This document shows, piece after piece, positions 33,730 through 41,989 of a stretch of 64,000 bases of DNA (positions within the stretch are counted from its first letter, which is position 1; every line of letters begins with the position of its first letter). The stretch is taken from positions 1 through 64,000 of the forward strand of contig NZ_JQKJ01000016.1 in NCBI RefSeq assembly GCF_000745975.1, written 5' to 3'. Origin of the DNA: Desulfobacter vibrioformis DSM 8776 (lineage in GTDB: Bacteria; Desulfobacterota; Desulfobacteria; Desulfobacterales; Desulfobacteraceae). The notes below the pieces were generated by a model. The model did not search any database. It saw only the letters and a list, made by a program, of their open reading frames with translations, and was not told the DNA's origin. The position numbers and the translations under genes are program-made.

Positions 33730-34239
33730 ATGGAACGGCTTTTAGTATTTTCGGATCTTCACGGCAGTCTCTCGGCCTGGCTGACGGTCAAAGCCTTGGC
33801 TGGCCCCGGTGATGCCGTTGCCATTGCAGGGGATTTGTTTGATACACGGTATGGCAGCTACAATGAGCCAGATTTTGCCCCGGACCAGATCCGGTCAACC
33901 ATTGCCGGCCTGGATTTTAAACTTTTTTATATTTACGGCAATTGTGACGTGGAAGGGTTCTGCAAAGGATTTTCCCATAAGCTGCGCTTTACAGCCTTTG
34001 ATAAAACCATTTTCATGCATCACGGACATAAGAACAATCGAATTCCGGAGGGCACGGATATCGTTATTCAGGGGCACACCCACCTGCCCCAGTTAGAAAA
34101 AATTCAAACGTGCATCCACCTGAATCCAGGCTCCATTGCGCTTCCCAGAAACGAAACAGCCACCTTTGCCGTCATTGACAGCAACAGTATAAGTCTGGTG
34201 ACGCTGTCCGGTAAAAAACTGGCATCACTGACGTTTTAA
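33730..34239 (+). CDS. YfcE/MJ0936-type metallophosphoesterase
   Basis: About 169 residues from ATG 33730, four bases after the protease stop; the open frame upstream overlaps that gene and is ignored. All calcineurin-like metal motifs are present in order: SDLHG, GDLFD, GNCD, HGHK and GHTHLPQ, and the protein ends near LNPGSIALPRNE as YfcE does. The family hydrolyses phosphodiesters with Mn2+ in vitro; physiological substrates are mostly unknown. It is about 15 residues shorter than E. coli YfcE. Transcription presumably depends on the IHF-protease promoter upstream. Confidence 0.9.
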   Translation: MERLLVFSDLHGSLSAWLTVKALAGPGDAVAIAGDLFDTRYGSYNEPDFAPDQIRSTIAGLDFKLFYIYGNCDVEGFCKGFSHKLRFTAFDKTIFMHHGHKNNRIPEGTDIVIQGHTHLPQLEKIQTCIHLNPGSIALPRNETATFAVIDSNSISLVTLSGKKLASLTF

Positions 34240-34243
34240 CTTT

Positions 34244-34334
34244 GGCTCATGTTGGGTTTCAGGGTCTTATTCGACGAGCAACATCATTTTTAAGCAAAAA
34301 TTTCAGAGGAAGGCTTGTGGCTGAACCTTGAGCC
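34244..34334. repeat. GGCTCATG-ended repeat, copy 1 (91 bp)
   Basis: It begins GGCTCATGTTGGGTTTCAGG, almost identical to the left end of the element at 37452. The right end is decayed: only TGAGCC remains of the inverted end. No coding content. It sits five bases after the phosphoesterase stop, in a gap of about 300 bases, and could serve as a 3'-end hairpin. Confidence 0.5.
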
Positions 34335-34537
34335 ACATCGGTTCATGCAGGTTTTATCGATTGTTTTAGTTATCTATACATAACATTTTTGTGTTCCAAT
34401 AATATTGACTATTTCTGAAACAGTCATATCTTTTTTATAAAAGATTCAGCAAGGATTTACGAGAGCTGCCCGAGATTTTGAATCTTAAATTAATAATTTA
34501 GGCTGGCAGTGCCAAATAAAATATATAAGGAGATGAC

Positions 34538-34702
34538 ATGAAAACATATAAAAGTACTGTCGGGGACTATGAATATTCAATTGATAATTTCGGCTGGATG
34601 GTCCAGATAAAATACAAAGGTAATGATATCAATAAATTCAAATGTACAATCTGTGGTAAAACATCCACGGACAAAAACGAAATCTGTAAAGTGAAGGCCT
34701 GA
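34538..34702 (+). CDS. Small Cys-motif protein, 54 aa
   Basis: ATG 34538 with a good AAGGAG five bases upstream; TGA at 34700-34702. The product starts MKTYKSTVGDYEYSIDNFGW, has a short strand MVQIKYKG and ends with KCTICGKTSTDKNEICKVKA, i.e. a CxxC pair and a third Cys ten residues later. This could bind a metal or serve as a redox patch. A strong intrinsic terminator follows within 45 bases, which supports a real, single-gene transcript. I do not recognise the family. Confidence 0.6.
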   Translation: MKTYKSTVGDYEYSIDNFGWMVQIKYKGNDINKFKCTICGKTSTDKNEICKVKA

Positions 34703-34742
34703 ATTGGGAACAGTATATGTATCACAAATATTGACCGAACTA

Positions 34743-34784
34743 TCCTGCGGGGGTGGGATTGATTGCCCCTGCAGGATTTTTTTT
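34743..34784 (+). terminator. Intrinsic terminator behind the small Cys-motif gene
   Basis: TCCTGC/GCAGGA stem extended by GGGG/CCCC, then eight T (34777-34784). Confidence 0.85.
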
Positions 34785-34907
34785 GAACACATGATGATAC
34801 CATTGCTTTGTTCTTCATAAGAAAATTTCAGGGTGTTTATCAGCCGCTTTGATTTGACTTAGACTTAAATCGCCAGGTGCAGCGGGTCAGCGCTTGATTG
34901 AAACCTG

Positions 34908-34948
34908 AAAAACAATCAGGAGCAGGTCTTACCAGAACCCTGCCCCTG
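34908..34948 (-). terminator. Intrinsic terminator downstream of the UspA gene
   Basis: CAGGAGCAGG (34917-34926) pairs with CCTGCCCCTG (34939-34948) with one mismatch; on the minus strand the stem is followed by ATTGTTTTTC. It lies 74 bases after the UspA stop codon. Confidence 0.6.
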
Positions 34949-35021
34949 CTTGTTTATCCCTGTCTTAAAAAATATGTATTAAGACATCCTGTTGGTTCTA
35001 TTTTATTGATTCTATTTTTAT

Positions 35022-35492
35022 TCAGTCAACGATTACCATTGGAATGCCATTTAGAGCGTGCATTACCCGTGAAGCGTTGCTGCCCATAAAAAATTCTTTT
35101 ATACCCGAAGAGGCCCTTCGCCCCATAGCGACCATGCTGTATCTGCCTTTTTGGGCCTCCTGTGCAATGTCGGCCGCAATATTTTTCTCTTGGGGCTGGG
35201 TTTTTATAGAAATTTTTTCTGGGTTAAATCCGGCACCCAGTAAATCATTTCTTGCGGCCTCAAGTGTTTCCCGCATCATATCCTGTCGCTTTTCCTCCAT
35301 CCGGCAAAACGCATTACGTTCTTTTTCAAAATAGGGCGTAAGGCTTGGGCTGTTAAGTTCGCAGGCTGCGGCGGTATTGGGCACGACATAGAACAGCGTT
35401 ATTTCGTGGTCTTTGTTAAAATGTCCTGAAACATATTCAACCGTTTTTTTAGCGTTTTCAGACTCATCGAACGCAAGCAATATTTTGTTCAT
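35022..35492 (-). CDS. Universal stress protein (UspA family)
   Basis: About 156 residues starting at ATG 35490-35492 behind AAGGAGA; the frame stays open to 35603 but the extension lacks family features. The domain starts KILLAFDESENAKKTVEYV and closes with the nucleotide-binding signature VAMGRRASSGIKEFFMGSNASRVMHALNGIPMVIVD (G-2x-G-9x-G(S/T)-like), suggesting an ATP-binding UspA. Such proteins help survival in stress. It groups with desulfoferrodoxin and a ferritin-like helix protein, all on the minus strand, forming a stress-oriented cluster. Confidence 0.93.
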   Translation of the reverse strand: MNKILLAFDESENAKKTVEYVSGHFNKDHEITLFYVVPNTAAACELNSPSLTPYFEKERNAFCRMEEKRQDMMRETLEAARNDLLGAGFNPEKISIKTQPQEKNIAADIAQEAQKGRYSMVAMGRRASSGIKEFFMGSNASRVMHALNGIPMVIVD

Positions 35493-35635
35493 GGATTTTA
35501 TCTCCTTATGATTATTTAAAGGATGCACACACCCTGCGTTTCCCTTTGCAGTCAGCGCCCATCCGTTTTCTGGACGGACACTAATTAATAAAGTCACCCT
35601 CATTCCCGTCAGGCTGCAGCCTTTAAATAATAATT

Positions 35636-35872
35636 TTATACGGCGGCTGAAGTTATGGCATCCCAGTGTGTGGCAATTTGATTATGCACCATCTTGAGCA
35701 TCTCAAGGCTCAACTGTTCGGCATGGTGTGTATGCCGGGCTTTTAACTCCTCAATCCGTGCCCGGATAACTGGATCGGTTACAATTTTCAACGCAAGGTC
35801 ATATGTTTGAATTGCTTTGGTATCTAATTGTATCAGTTGGTCCAGTGTTTTCAATGTCATAGCCTCATCCAT
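35636..35872 (-). CDS. Short ferritin-like helical protein (DUF2383-like half)
   Basis: Seventy-eight residues. The first 50, LDQLIQLDTKAIQTYDLALKIVTDPVIRARIEELKARHTHHAEQL, resemble helices one and two of DUF2383/PA2169-type ferritin-like proteins, including a His-rich ARHTHHAEQ and Asp/Glu positions suited to metal binding. Full family members have four helices and about 150 residues, so this looks like a natural half-length form or a truncated gene. ATG 35870-35872; the leader carries AAGGA. It lies between UspA and desulfoferrodoxin genes, in keeping with oxidative-stress work. Confidence 0.6.
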   Translation of the reverse strand: MDEAMTLKTLDQLIQLDTKAIQTYDLALKIVTDPVIRARIEELKARHTHHAEQLSLEMLKMVHNQIATHWDAITSAAV

Positions 35873-35989
35873 GGCGTATCCTTTTCAAGTTTTCAAGGAG
35901 GGCTTTTAAAACCTTCTTATCCCCTATTGTCTGATGTTCGTATCAGCTTGATTAAACATAAAAGGTTTGTATATGTATGAATTCGCCTA

Positions 35990-36364
35990 TTAAGATTTCC
36001 AGAGGCCATGAACGTTGCAGTATTCCCGTGCCGTGACATTGGCTGAACAACCTTTAAAGATAGCTTCCGGAGCCTGTCCGGGTTGCAGGTAGTGGCGGCA
36101 GGAGGTCTCGCCGTCAATGACTTCAACCCACTCAATAAAGTGTTTTTCCTCCATGGGGTGCGGGTTGGATCCGACCTTTACCTTAACGCCGTCAGCCGTT
36201 GCCTCAATTACGGGTACATGCTTTTCTTTTCCTTCATCCGCAGATTTTTCTTCAAAAAGAACCATCTCAGCACCGCAGCAGACCAGGTCCCCTGCAGCCC
36301 CGTGAAGGACTTCAACAACATTTCCGCAAATCTCGCATTTATAAACCTGTTTTTTTTCAGCCAT
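35990..36364 (-). CDS. dfx: Superoxide reductase (desulfoferrodoxin)
   Basis: 124 residues from ATG 36362-36364 behind AAAGGAGGAAAC. The N-terminal desulforedoxin-like part holds YKCEICGN and a later LVCCGAEM (four Cys for a rubredoxin-type iron, centre I). The C-terminal part has the centre II ligands in [14 protein letters not shown], and CNVHGLW with the conserved Cys-x2-His. It reduces superoxide to peroxide in the cytoplasm without making oxygen, complementing rubrerythrin at 2682. Length matches the two-iron class (about 125). The electron donor rubredoxin gene is not seen. Confidence 0.96.
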   Translation of the reverse strand: MAEKKQVYKCEICGNVVEVLHGAAGDLVCCGAEMVLFEEKSADEGKEKHVPVIEATADGVKVKVGSNPHPMEEKHFIEWVEVIDGETSCRHYLQPGQAPEAIFKGCSANVTAREYCNVHGLWKS

Positions 36365-36570
36365 GTTTCCTCCTTTATGTCTTTTTATATGCAGGTAAAA
36401 CAAGTAATGACGATTCCTGTCCGATTTCATGAGCCAAGATTACAGGTAAAGCGTTTGATCGTATATTCGGGTTTTTACCCATTGCGGATTTTATAACCAT
36501 GTAATTGCAAATATACATAATTTCCCCCATTGAAATAGACATGGATGGCCTCTTATATTTAAATGGAAGT

Positions 36571-36606
36571 CCCAAGAAACAACCCAAGAAATAACCCAAG
36601 AAACAA
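36571..36606. repeat. Tandem 12-bp repeat, three units
   Basis: CCCAAGAAACAA, CCCAAGAAATAA, CCCAAGAAACAA in tandem, immediately before a TTGACA (36608-36613). Located upstream of the small acidic protein and YceI genes; a regulatory role is possible but unproven. Confidence 0.8.
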
Positions 36607-36658
36607 ATTGACAAGCACATTTAATCCCATTTAATCCAAGGCTTAAAGGAGAGTTATT

Positions 36659-36844
36659 ATGTCAGATAAAACAAGTTCAAACCGGGAAACACAAAACGTA
36701 CAAAAGAGTGATACCAATGAACAAAATATAGATATCTGTACGTCTGATCCTGCATGGGCAGAGCATGCAAGACCCAATGAGACGGGGCCTGAACCCTGTG
36801 ATGATGGACGCGGCATTCAATTTGAAAAAGGAGGCAACTCATGA
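36659..36844 (+). CDS. Small hydrophilic protein, translationally coupled to YceI
   Basis: Sixty-one residues, ATG 36659 behind AAAGGAGAG. Very hydrophilic and acidic (SDKTSSNRETQNVQKSDTNEQN; later RPNETGPEPCDDGRGIQFEKGGNS), probably disordered, with two Cys. Its stop overlaps the yceI start as ATGA, so it is either a coupling leader or a small partner protein. A TTGACA and a weak TTAATC box 17 bases apart (36608-36636) may be its promoter. I do not recognise the family. Confidence 0.6.
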   Translation: MSDKTSSNRETQNVQKSDTNEQNIDICTSDPAWAEHARPNETGPEPCDDGRGIQFEKGGNS

Positions 36845-37431
36845 AACCCAGACAACTTTTGATTGCGGTCTTGATTCTACTTTTTTCCAGCACCGCTGCG
36901 CTTGCACAAACCTGGGAAGCAGATAAAGACCATACTGAAATCAGATTTGAGATTAACCATATTCTGACCACGGTGTCCGGGTACTTCCGGGACTATGATG
37001 CGGATATCTCATTTGACCCCAAACACCCTGAAGATGCAAAATTTAATTTCACCGTGAAAGTTAAAAGTATAGATACTCATATTGAAAAGCGGGATGCCCA
37101 CCTTGGCACCGGGGAGTTTTTTGATTCAGACACCTATCCTGAAATGACATTTGTTTCTAAGAAAATTTCAAAGATCGCCAAAGGGCGTTATGCCCTGGAA
37201 GGTGTCTTGACGATTAAAGATGTGTCAAAAAATATAAAAACGCAATTTCAATATTTTGGCCCCAAGCCCCACCCCTTTGCAAAGGAAAAAATGGTCAGCG
37301 GCTTTACCACTGAATTTTCTTTAAACCGGCTGGATTATCATGTCGGAAACGGGAAATATGTAAAGATGGGGATTGTGGGAGAGAATGTGCATATCACGAT
37401 TACCATAGAGGCGTTGGCAGATAAACAGTAA
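36841..37431 (+). CDS. YceI-family periplasmic lipocalin-like protein
   Basis: A 196-residue exported protein. The signal peptide is QLLIAVLILLFSSTAALAQT with cleavage after ALA, and the mature part begins WEADKDHTEIRFEINHILTTVSGYFRDYDADISFD, the canonical YceI opening. Further family marks are KVKSIDTHIEKRDAHLGTGEFFDSDTYPEMTFVS and the closing VGENVHITITIEA. YceI proteins form a beta-barrel that binds polyisoprenoids or amphiphilic compounds in the periplasm. Length is standard. It is coupled to the small acidic gene upstream. Confidence 0.95.
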   Translation: MKPRQLLIAVLILLFSSTAALAQTWEADKDHTEIRFEINHILTTVSGYFRDYDADISFDPKHPEDAKFNFTVKVKSIDTHIEKRDAHLGTGEFFDSDTYPEMTFVSKKISKIAKGRYALEGVLTIKDVSKNIKTQFQYFGPKPHPFAKEKMVSGFTTEFSLNRLDYHVGNGKYVKMGIVGENVHITITIEALADKQ

Positions 37432-37451
37432 AGCCCATCTCAAAATTATTT

Positions 37452-37574
37452 GGCTCATGTTCCGTTTCAGGATCGTATAATGGCAAAGGGTGAACCACGG
37501 GAGCGAGGAAAGACCTTGCTCCATTCGCTTGTCGAGCTTTGGGGCAAATAAAACCTTGAAACACAACATGAGCC
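37452..37574. repeat. GGCTCATG-ended inverted-repeat element, copy 2 (123 bp)
   Basis: Left end GGCTCATGTTCCGTTTCAGG; right end, read on the other strand, GGCTCATGTTGTGTTTCAAG. The two ends match at about 17 of 20 positions. The 80 internal bases contain no gene. The same left end occurs at 34244. It starts 20 bases after the yceI stop codon. This looks like a MITE or a dispersed palindromic repeat. Confidence 0.65.
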
Positions 37575-37851
37575 TTAACTTTTTAGGCTGGAAGACGATC
37601 TAACCAGCCGCCCCACCCCCCTTTTCCACAACTGCTTCCGATCTCCAAAATCGCCATCCAGCGGGTCTTCAGACCGGTTTAGCCTGCCTGTAAAGTCTTT
37701 CGTCAACTATGTTTTTATACGCATTTTTATCTTATTTTTGTCGCGTTGTTTTCTTTTTAATATTCAAATAAACATGTTCACCATAAGCCAAATGCAAAAT
37801 ATCGCATTTCTATCGTGGTTAAGAATTTTAAATGGGCCCAAACGCATAAAA
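37575..37851. other. Non-coding gap before the receiver/PEP-binding gene
   Basis: It contains one small hairpin, GGCTGG (37586-37591) with CCAGCC (37604-37609), and AT-rich DNA just before 37850 that may hold the promoter. No gene or RNA recognised. Confidence 0.4.
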
Positions 37852-40452
37852 ATGGATAAAATGATCAAAAAAACAGACGCCAGACCTGAAAATCCACAGC
37901 TCCCCGGTTTTCAAGTCAGGAATATCCTTTTTGTTTCCGCTCCTTATCATTTGCCGGGACTGAAAGCCGATATCCATCCATCCCCCTGGAAGATCACCCA
38001 CGCTGTTTCCATGGAAGAGGCTGCCGCACTGCTTCCCAAGACGGCATTTGACCTTGTTTTCATTGAAATTGAGGCCCTGGACGACAAAACAGGAATGACG
38101 GGACACCACCTCAAGACCCTTTGCCCCGGCCTGCCGGTAATCCTTCTGGTGCGTCCGGGCCGCTTCAAAAACCGGCCTTCGGAAGAGGATGCGGATCACA
38201 TTTTTGTCTGGTCCGGGACACCTGGACTCTTCCATGCCATGGTCCGCTTCATTGAGGACCAATTCTGCAAGGACACCACCCGCCGTGCAGTTCTCCTGGT
38301 GGAAGACAGTCTTGAATACGCCTCGTTCTTCCTTCCTGAAGTATACAAAGGAATAGATGCGGCCTTCCCCGGTGCCAGACGGCCCAGGCTTATCCTGGCC
38401 GGGTCCCATGAAACCGCCATGGACCGGTTCCGTGAATTGGGAAAACGCCTTGACGGTGTCCTTTCCGATACCCGGCTCCCCTGGCAGGGAAGAGAGGCGT
38501 CCGGAGCCGGCATTGACATTTTATCAACCATTCACAAAGAAATGCCCGGCCTTCCCATCATGCTCATGAGTGCGGAAGGCGCAAACAAAACAATGGCCAA
38601 GGGCATCCCGGCCCCCTTTCTGGATAAAAATGCCAACCACCTGGACCGGGACCTCCATGAATTTTTCCTCAGCCTGGCAGCGGACCGCCCGAACCGGGAA
38701 CAAAAACCCAATCCCCAAGACCAGTATCCTGTTCAAACAAGCCCTGCCGGGCTTACCAGAATCGGACGCGGGTCCATCGGTGGCAAAGCCAGGGGGCTTG
38801 CCTTTCTCGCCCAGACCCTTAACCGCCGCCCCGATCTTGGAACGGCCTATCCCCAAATGGCTGTCAACATCCCTGACACCCTGATCCTCTGCACAGACAT
38901 TTTTGACGACTTTGTCCGTGACAACGGCCTGATCAGACTTACCGGCCGCCCCTTGGCGGAATTGGTCCAGGCATTCATCGACGCCCCCCTGCCCCGGGAG
39001 ATTCTCCGGCATTTGGAAACCTATCTGGCCGCGACCTGTGCCCCTTTGGCCGTGCGTTCCTCCAGCCTTCTGGAAGATGCAGGCACCCATCCCTGCGCCG
39101 GGCTGTACAAAACCTATATGATCCCCAATAACCATGCCGACCCTGACATCCGCTTGTCCCATCTTGCCACCGCAGTCAAGCTGGTCTATGCCTCTGCATA
39201 CTATAAAAAGGCCCGGGCCTTTGTGCGCAGCACAACAGCCCACCCCTTCAGGGACAGCATGGCTGTTATGATCCAGGAAGTCGCCGGCAGCCGGTACAAA
39301 GACTTTTTCTACCCAGCCATTTCAGGCACGGCCCATTCCCTGAATTTTTACCCTGCAGCCAATGCCAAAGCCGACGAGGGGGTCCTGAACCTGGCTCTGG
39401 GTTTAGGCCATACCCTGGCCCAGGGGGAGCAGAGTTTCAGGGTGTTCCCCAAACATCCCCAGGCCACACCCCAATTCTCCGGGACCCGGGATTTTCTGGA
39501 AAAAACACAAAATCGCTTTTATGCCCTCAGAATGGCAGACTATCCGGAGACCCTGCGCTTCGGCATTTGTTCCAACCTGGAACGCCGGGACCTGGCCCAG
39601 GCCCTGGAAGAGGCTCCGGTCAAGGCCCTGGCCGCCACATATATGCCTGCCGAAGACCGGATTCGGGATACCTGGTACTGCCGGGGGCCTAAAATCATAA
39701 ACTTTGCCCAGGTTTTGAAATACGGGACTCCGCCCCTTACCGCCCTGGTAAACGATCTCATGACGGCTTTGGCGCATGATGCCGGCGGCCCGATAGAACT
39801 GGAGTTTACCGCTGACCTCCCGGACAAATCAGGCGGCCCCTGGAACATTTCCCTGCTCCAGGTCCGGCCCATGTCCAGCCCGCGGGACACCAGCCTGATC
39901 ACCAAAAAAGATCTTGACGAAGCAGTCTGCGTCTCCACCTCGGCTCTGGGGAACTGCACCCTGAAAACCATCCGGGACATCGTCTATGTCAACCCGGAGA
40001 CCTTTGAAGGGGCTAAAACCCCGGATATGGCACAGCAGATCAGCCGCATCAATGCGGAACTGGCCAAAACCAACCGCCGGTTTCTGTTGGCTGGTCCGGG
40101 CCGGTGGGGGTCTTCGGATCCCTGGCTGGGCATCCCGGTTGACTGGCAGCAGATCTCCGGTGCCGGTGCCATCGTGGAAATCCGGGACGGCACCATCCAT
40201 GCCGATGCCTCCGGGGGCTCCCATTTTTTTAACACCATCACTGCCCGGGGCGTTCCTTATATCACCGTGAATCCCGGGGATTCCGACCGCATTGATCTGG
40301 AAAACCTGGCCAGCTGCGGCACGGTCCGGGACGAGGGGTTCATCCGTCATATGCGCCTGAACCACCCCCTGCTGATTAAAGTCGATGGAAAACATTCCCG
40401 CAGTGTCATCATTGACGCCGGAAAAGCAGACAATCACATACAGGATAAATGA
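37852..40452 (+). CDS. Receiver-domain / PEP-pyruvate-binding (PEP-synthase-like) fusion protein
   Basis: About 866 residues (start uncertain: ATG 37852 or 37861, no clear RBS; the frame opens at 37738). The first ~120 residues look like a degenerate receiver. A second receiver follows with the acidic pair in AVLLVEDSLEY, a phospho-acceptor Asp in GVLSDTRLP, MSAE and the Lys in PFLDKN. The rest matches the N-terminal ATP-grasp part of PEP synthase/PPDK: GRGSIGGKARGLAF, PLAVRSSSLLEDAGTHPCAGLYKTY, GPIELEFTAD and LLQVRPM. The phosphohistidine and PEP-binding domains are absent. So this may be a phosphorylation-controlled regulatory or ligase-like protein. It precedes the glutamate dehydrogenase operon by 100 bases. 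Confidence 0.8.
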   Translation: MDKMIKKTDARPENPQLPGFQVRNILFVSAPYHLPGLKADIHPSPWKITHAVSMEEAAALLPKTAFDLVFIEIEALDDKTGMTGHHLKTLCPGLPVILLVRPGRFKNRPSEEDADHIFVWSGTPGLFHAMVRFIEDQFCKDTTRRAVLLVEDSLEYASFFLPEVYKGIDAAFPGARRPRLILAGSHETAMDRFRELGKRLDGVLSDTRLPWQGREASGAGIDILSTIHKEMPGLPIMLMSAEGANKTMAKGIPAPFLDKNANHLDRDLHEFFLSLAADRPNREQKPNPQDQYPVQTSPAGLTRIGRGSIGGKARGLAFLAQTLNRRPDLGTAYPQMAVNIPDTLILCTDIFDDFVRDNGLIRLTGRPLAELVQAFIDAPLPREILRHLETYLAATCAPLAVRSSSLLEDAGTHPCAGLYKTYMIPNNHADPDIRLSHLATAVKLVYASAYYKKARAFVRSTTAHPFRDSMAVMIQEVAGSRYKDFFYPAISGTAHSLNFYPAANAKADEGVLNLALGLGHTLAQGEQSFRVFPKHPQATPQFSGTRDFLEKTQNRFYALRMADYPETLRFGICSNLERRDLAQALEEAPVKALAATYMPAEDRIRDTWYCRGPKIINFAQVLKYGTPPLTALVNDLMTALAHDAGGPIELEFTADLPDKSGGPWNISLLQVRPMSSPRDTSLITKKDLDEAVCVSTSALGNCTLKTIRDIVYVNPETFEGAKTPDMAQQISRINAELAKTNRRFLLAGPGRWGSSDPWLGIPVDWQQISGAGAIVEIRDGTIHADASGGSHFFNTITARGVPYITVNPGDSDRIDLENLASCGTVRDEGFIRHMRLNHPLLIKVDGKHSRSVIIDAGKADNHIQDK

Positions 40453-40554
40453 GTTCCCGACGCTGATTATTTTGCGGATCATACCGAACAATTTGATCTC
40501 ATTGATCTCATCAACCCGATTTACAAGACTCACATCTTAAAGGAAAGGTAGACC

Positions 40555-41904
40555 ATGTCAGAAGAACTGAATAAAATCATTGCCAAAGACCCCGATCAAA
40601 AAGAGTTCCACCAGGCTGTTCAGGAAGTGATCGAAACCGTACAACCCGTGCTGGACCGCAACCCCGAATACCGCCAGTCCAAAATCCTGGAGCGCCTGGC
40701 CGAACCTGAACGGACCATCATATTTCGGGTACCCTGGATGGACGACACCGGAACGGTCCAGGTGAACCGCGGTTACCGCATCGAAATGAGCTCGGCCATC
40801 GGCCCTTACAAGGGCGGGCTGCGTTTCCACCCTTCGGTGAACCTGTCCATACTCAAGTTCCTGGCCTTTGAGCAAGTTTTTAAAAACGCCCTGACCACCC
40901 TGCCCATAGGCGGCGGCAAAGGGGGGTCCGACTTTGACCCCAAAGGGAAATCCGACAATGAAGTCATGCGTTTCTGCCAGTCTTTCATGTCCGAACTTTA
41001 CCGCCACATCGGCCCCAACACAGACGTGCCCGCCGGGGACATCGGCGTGGGCGGCAGGGAAATCGGCTATCTTTTCGGACAGTACAAACGACTGAGCAAT
41101 GAATCCTCTTCGGTGCTTACGGGGAAGGGCCTGGACTGGGGCGGCAGCCTCATTCGCCCGGAAGCCACGGGCTATGGTGCTGTCTATTTTGCCGCGGAAA
41201 TGCTGGCCACCCGCAATGGCAGCATGGAGGGCAAAACCTGCCTGGTTTCCGGTTCCGGCAACGTGGCCCAGTACACCGTGGAAAAAATCCTGGATCTGGG
41301 GGGCAAAGCCGTCACCCTGTCGGACTCCGCCGGGTTCATCTATGACGAAACAGGCATTGACCGGGAAAAACTGGCCTGGGTCAAGGCGTTGAAAGACATC
41401 AGGCGGGGCCGGATCAAGGAATATGCGGAAAAATATCCGGAAGCAGTATACACCGAGACAAATGCGGCCCTGGATTACAATCCCTTGTGGACCATCAAGG
41501 CCGACTGCGCCTTCCCCTCTGCCACCCAGAACGAAATAAACGGCAAAGATGCGGGCAACCTCATTGAAAACGGGGTCTTTGTCGTGTCCGAAGGGGCCAA
41601 CATGCCCTCTACCCCTGACGCGGTGGATCTTTTTGTGGACCACAAAATCTTCTACGCCCCAGGCAAGGCGGCCAATGCCGGCGGAGTGGCCGTATCCGGC
41701 CTGGAAATGTCCCAGAACGCCATGCGCCTGGCCTGGACCCGGGAAAAAGTTGACAAACGGCTGCAGGGCATCATGAAATCCATCCATACATCCTGCGTGG
41801 ATGCCTGTGCCGAATACGGCGAGAAAGGCAACTACGTAGCCGGGGCCAACATTGCCGGCTTTACCAAGGTGGTCAACGCCATGTTGGATCAGGGTCTTGT
41901 ATAG
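40555..41904 (+). CDS. gdhA: NADP-type glutamate dehydrogenase (hexameric, 449 aa)
   Basis: Catalyses reversible reductive amination of 2-oxoglutarate with ammonium. The length and the segments RGYRIEMSSAIGPYKGGLRFHPSVNLS (active-site Lys), TTLPIGGGKGGSDFDPKG (second Lys) and VPAGDIGVGGREIGYLFGQYK are those of the bacterial GdhA family. The nucleotide-binding part shows CLVSGSGNVAQY. The cofactor preference NADP is inferred from the family. ATG 40555 follows AAAGGAAAGGTAGACC. A LuxR-type regulator and a giant NAD-GDH follow on the same strand with short gaps, which makes this a glutamate-metabolism operon. Confidence 0.96.
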   Translation: MSEELNKIIAKDPDQKEFHQAVQEVIETVQPVLDRNPEYRQSKILERLAEPERTIIFRVPWMDDTGTVQVNRGYRIEMSSAIGPYKGGLRFHPSVNLSILKFLAFEQVFKNALTTLPIGGGKGGSDFDPKGKSDNEVMRFCQSFMSELYRHIGPNTDVPAGDIGVGGREIGYLFGQYKRLSNESSSVLTGKGLDWGGSLIRPEATGYGAVYFAAEMLATRNGSMEGKTCLVSGSGNVAQYTVEKILDLGGKAVTLSDSAGFIYDETGIDREKLAWVKALKDIRRGRIKEYAEKYPEAVYTETNAALDYNPLWTIKADCAFPSATQNEINGKDAGNLIENGVFVVSEGANMPSTPDAVDLFVDHKIFYAPGKAANAGGVAVSGLEMSQNAMRLAWTREKVDKRLQGIMKSIHTSCVDACAEYGEKGNYVAGANIAGFTKVVNAMLDQGLV

Positions 41905-41989
41905 CCCGTAAATTCCTGGTATATCCGGTCCATATCAGAATCAGCCGCCCTGTTCATGCCCGGGCGGCTGAAAAAATCTGGAGGGGAAA

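Noticed and set aside
40558-41787. 409-codon minus-strand frame opposite gdhA
   Set aside because: Antisense shadow of a strongly conserved glutamate dehydrogenase gene.
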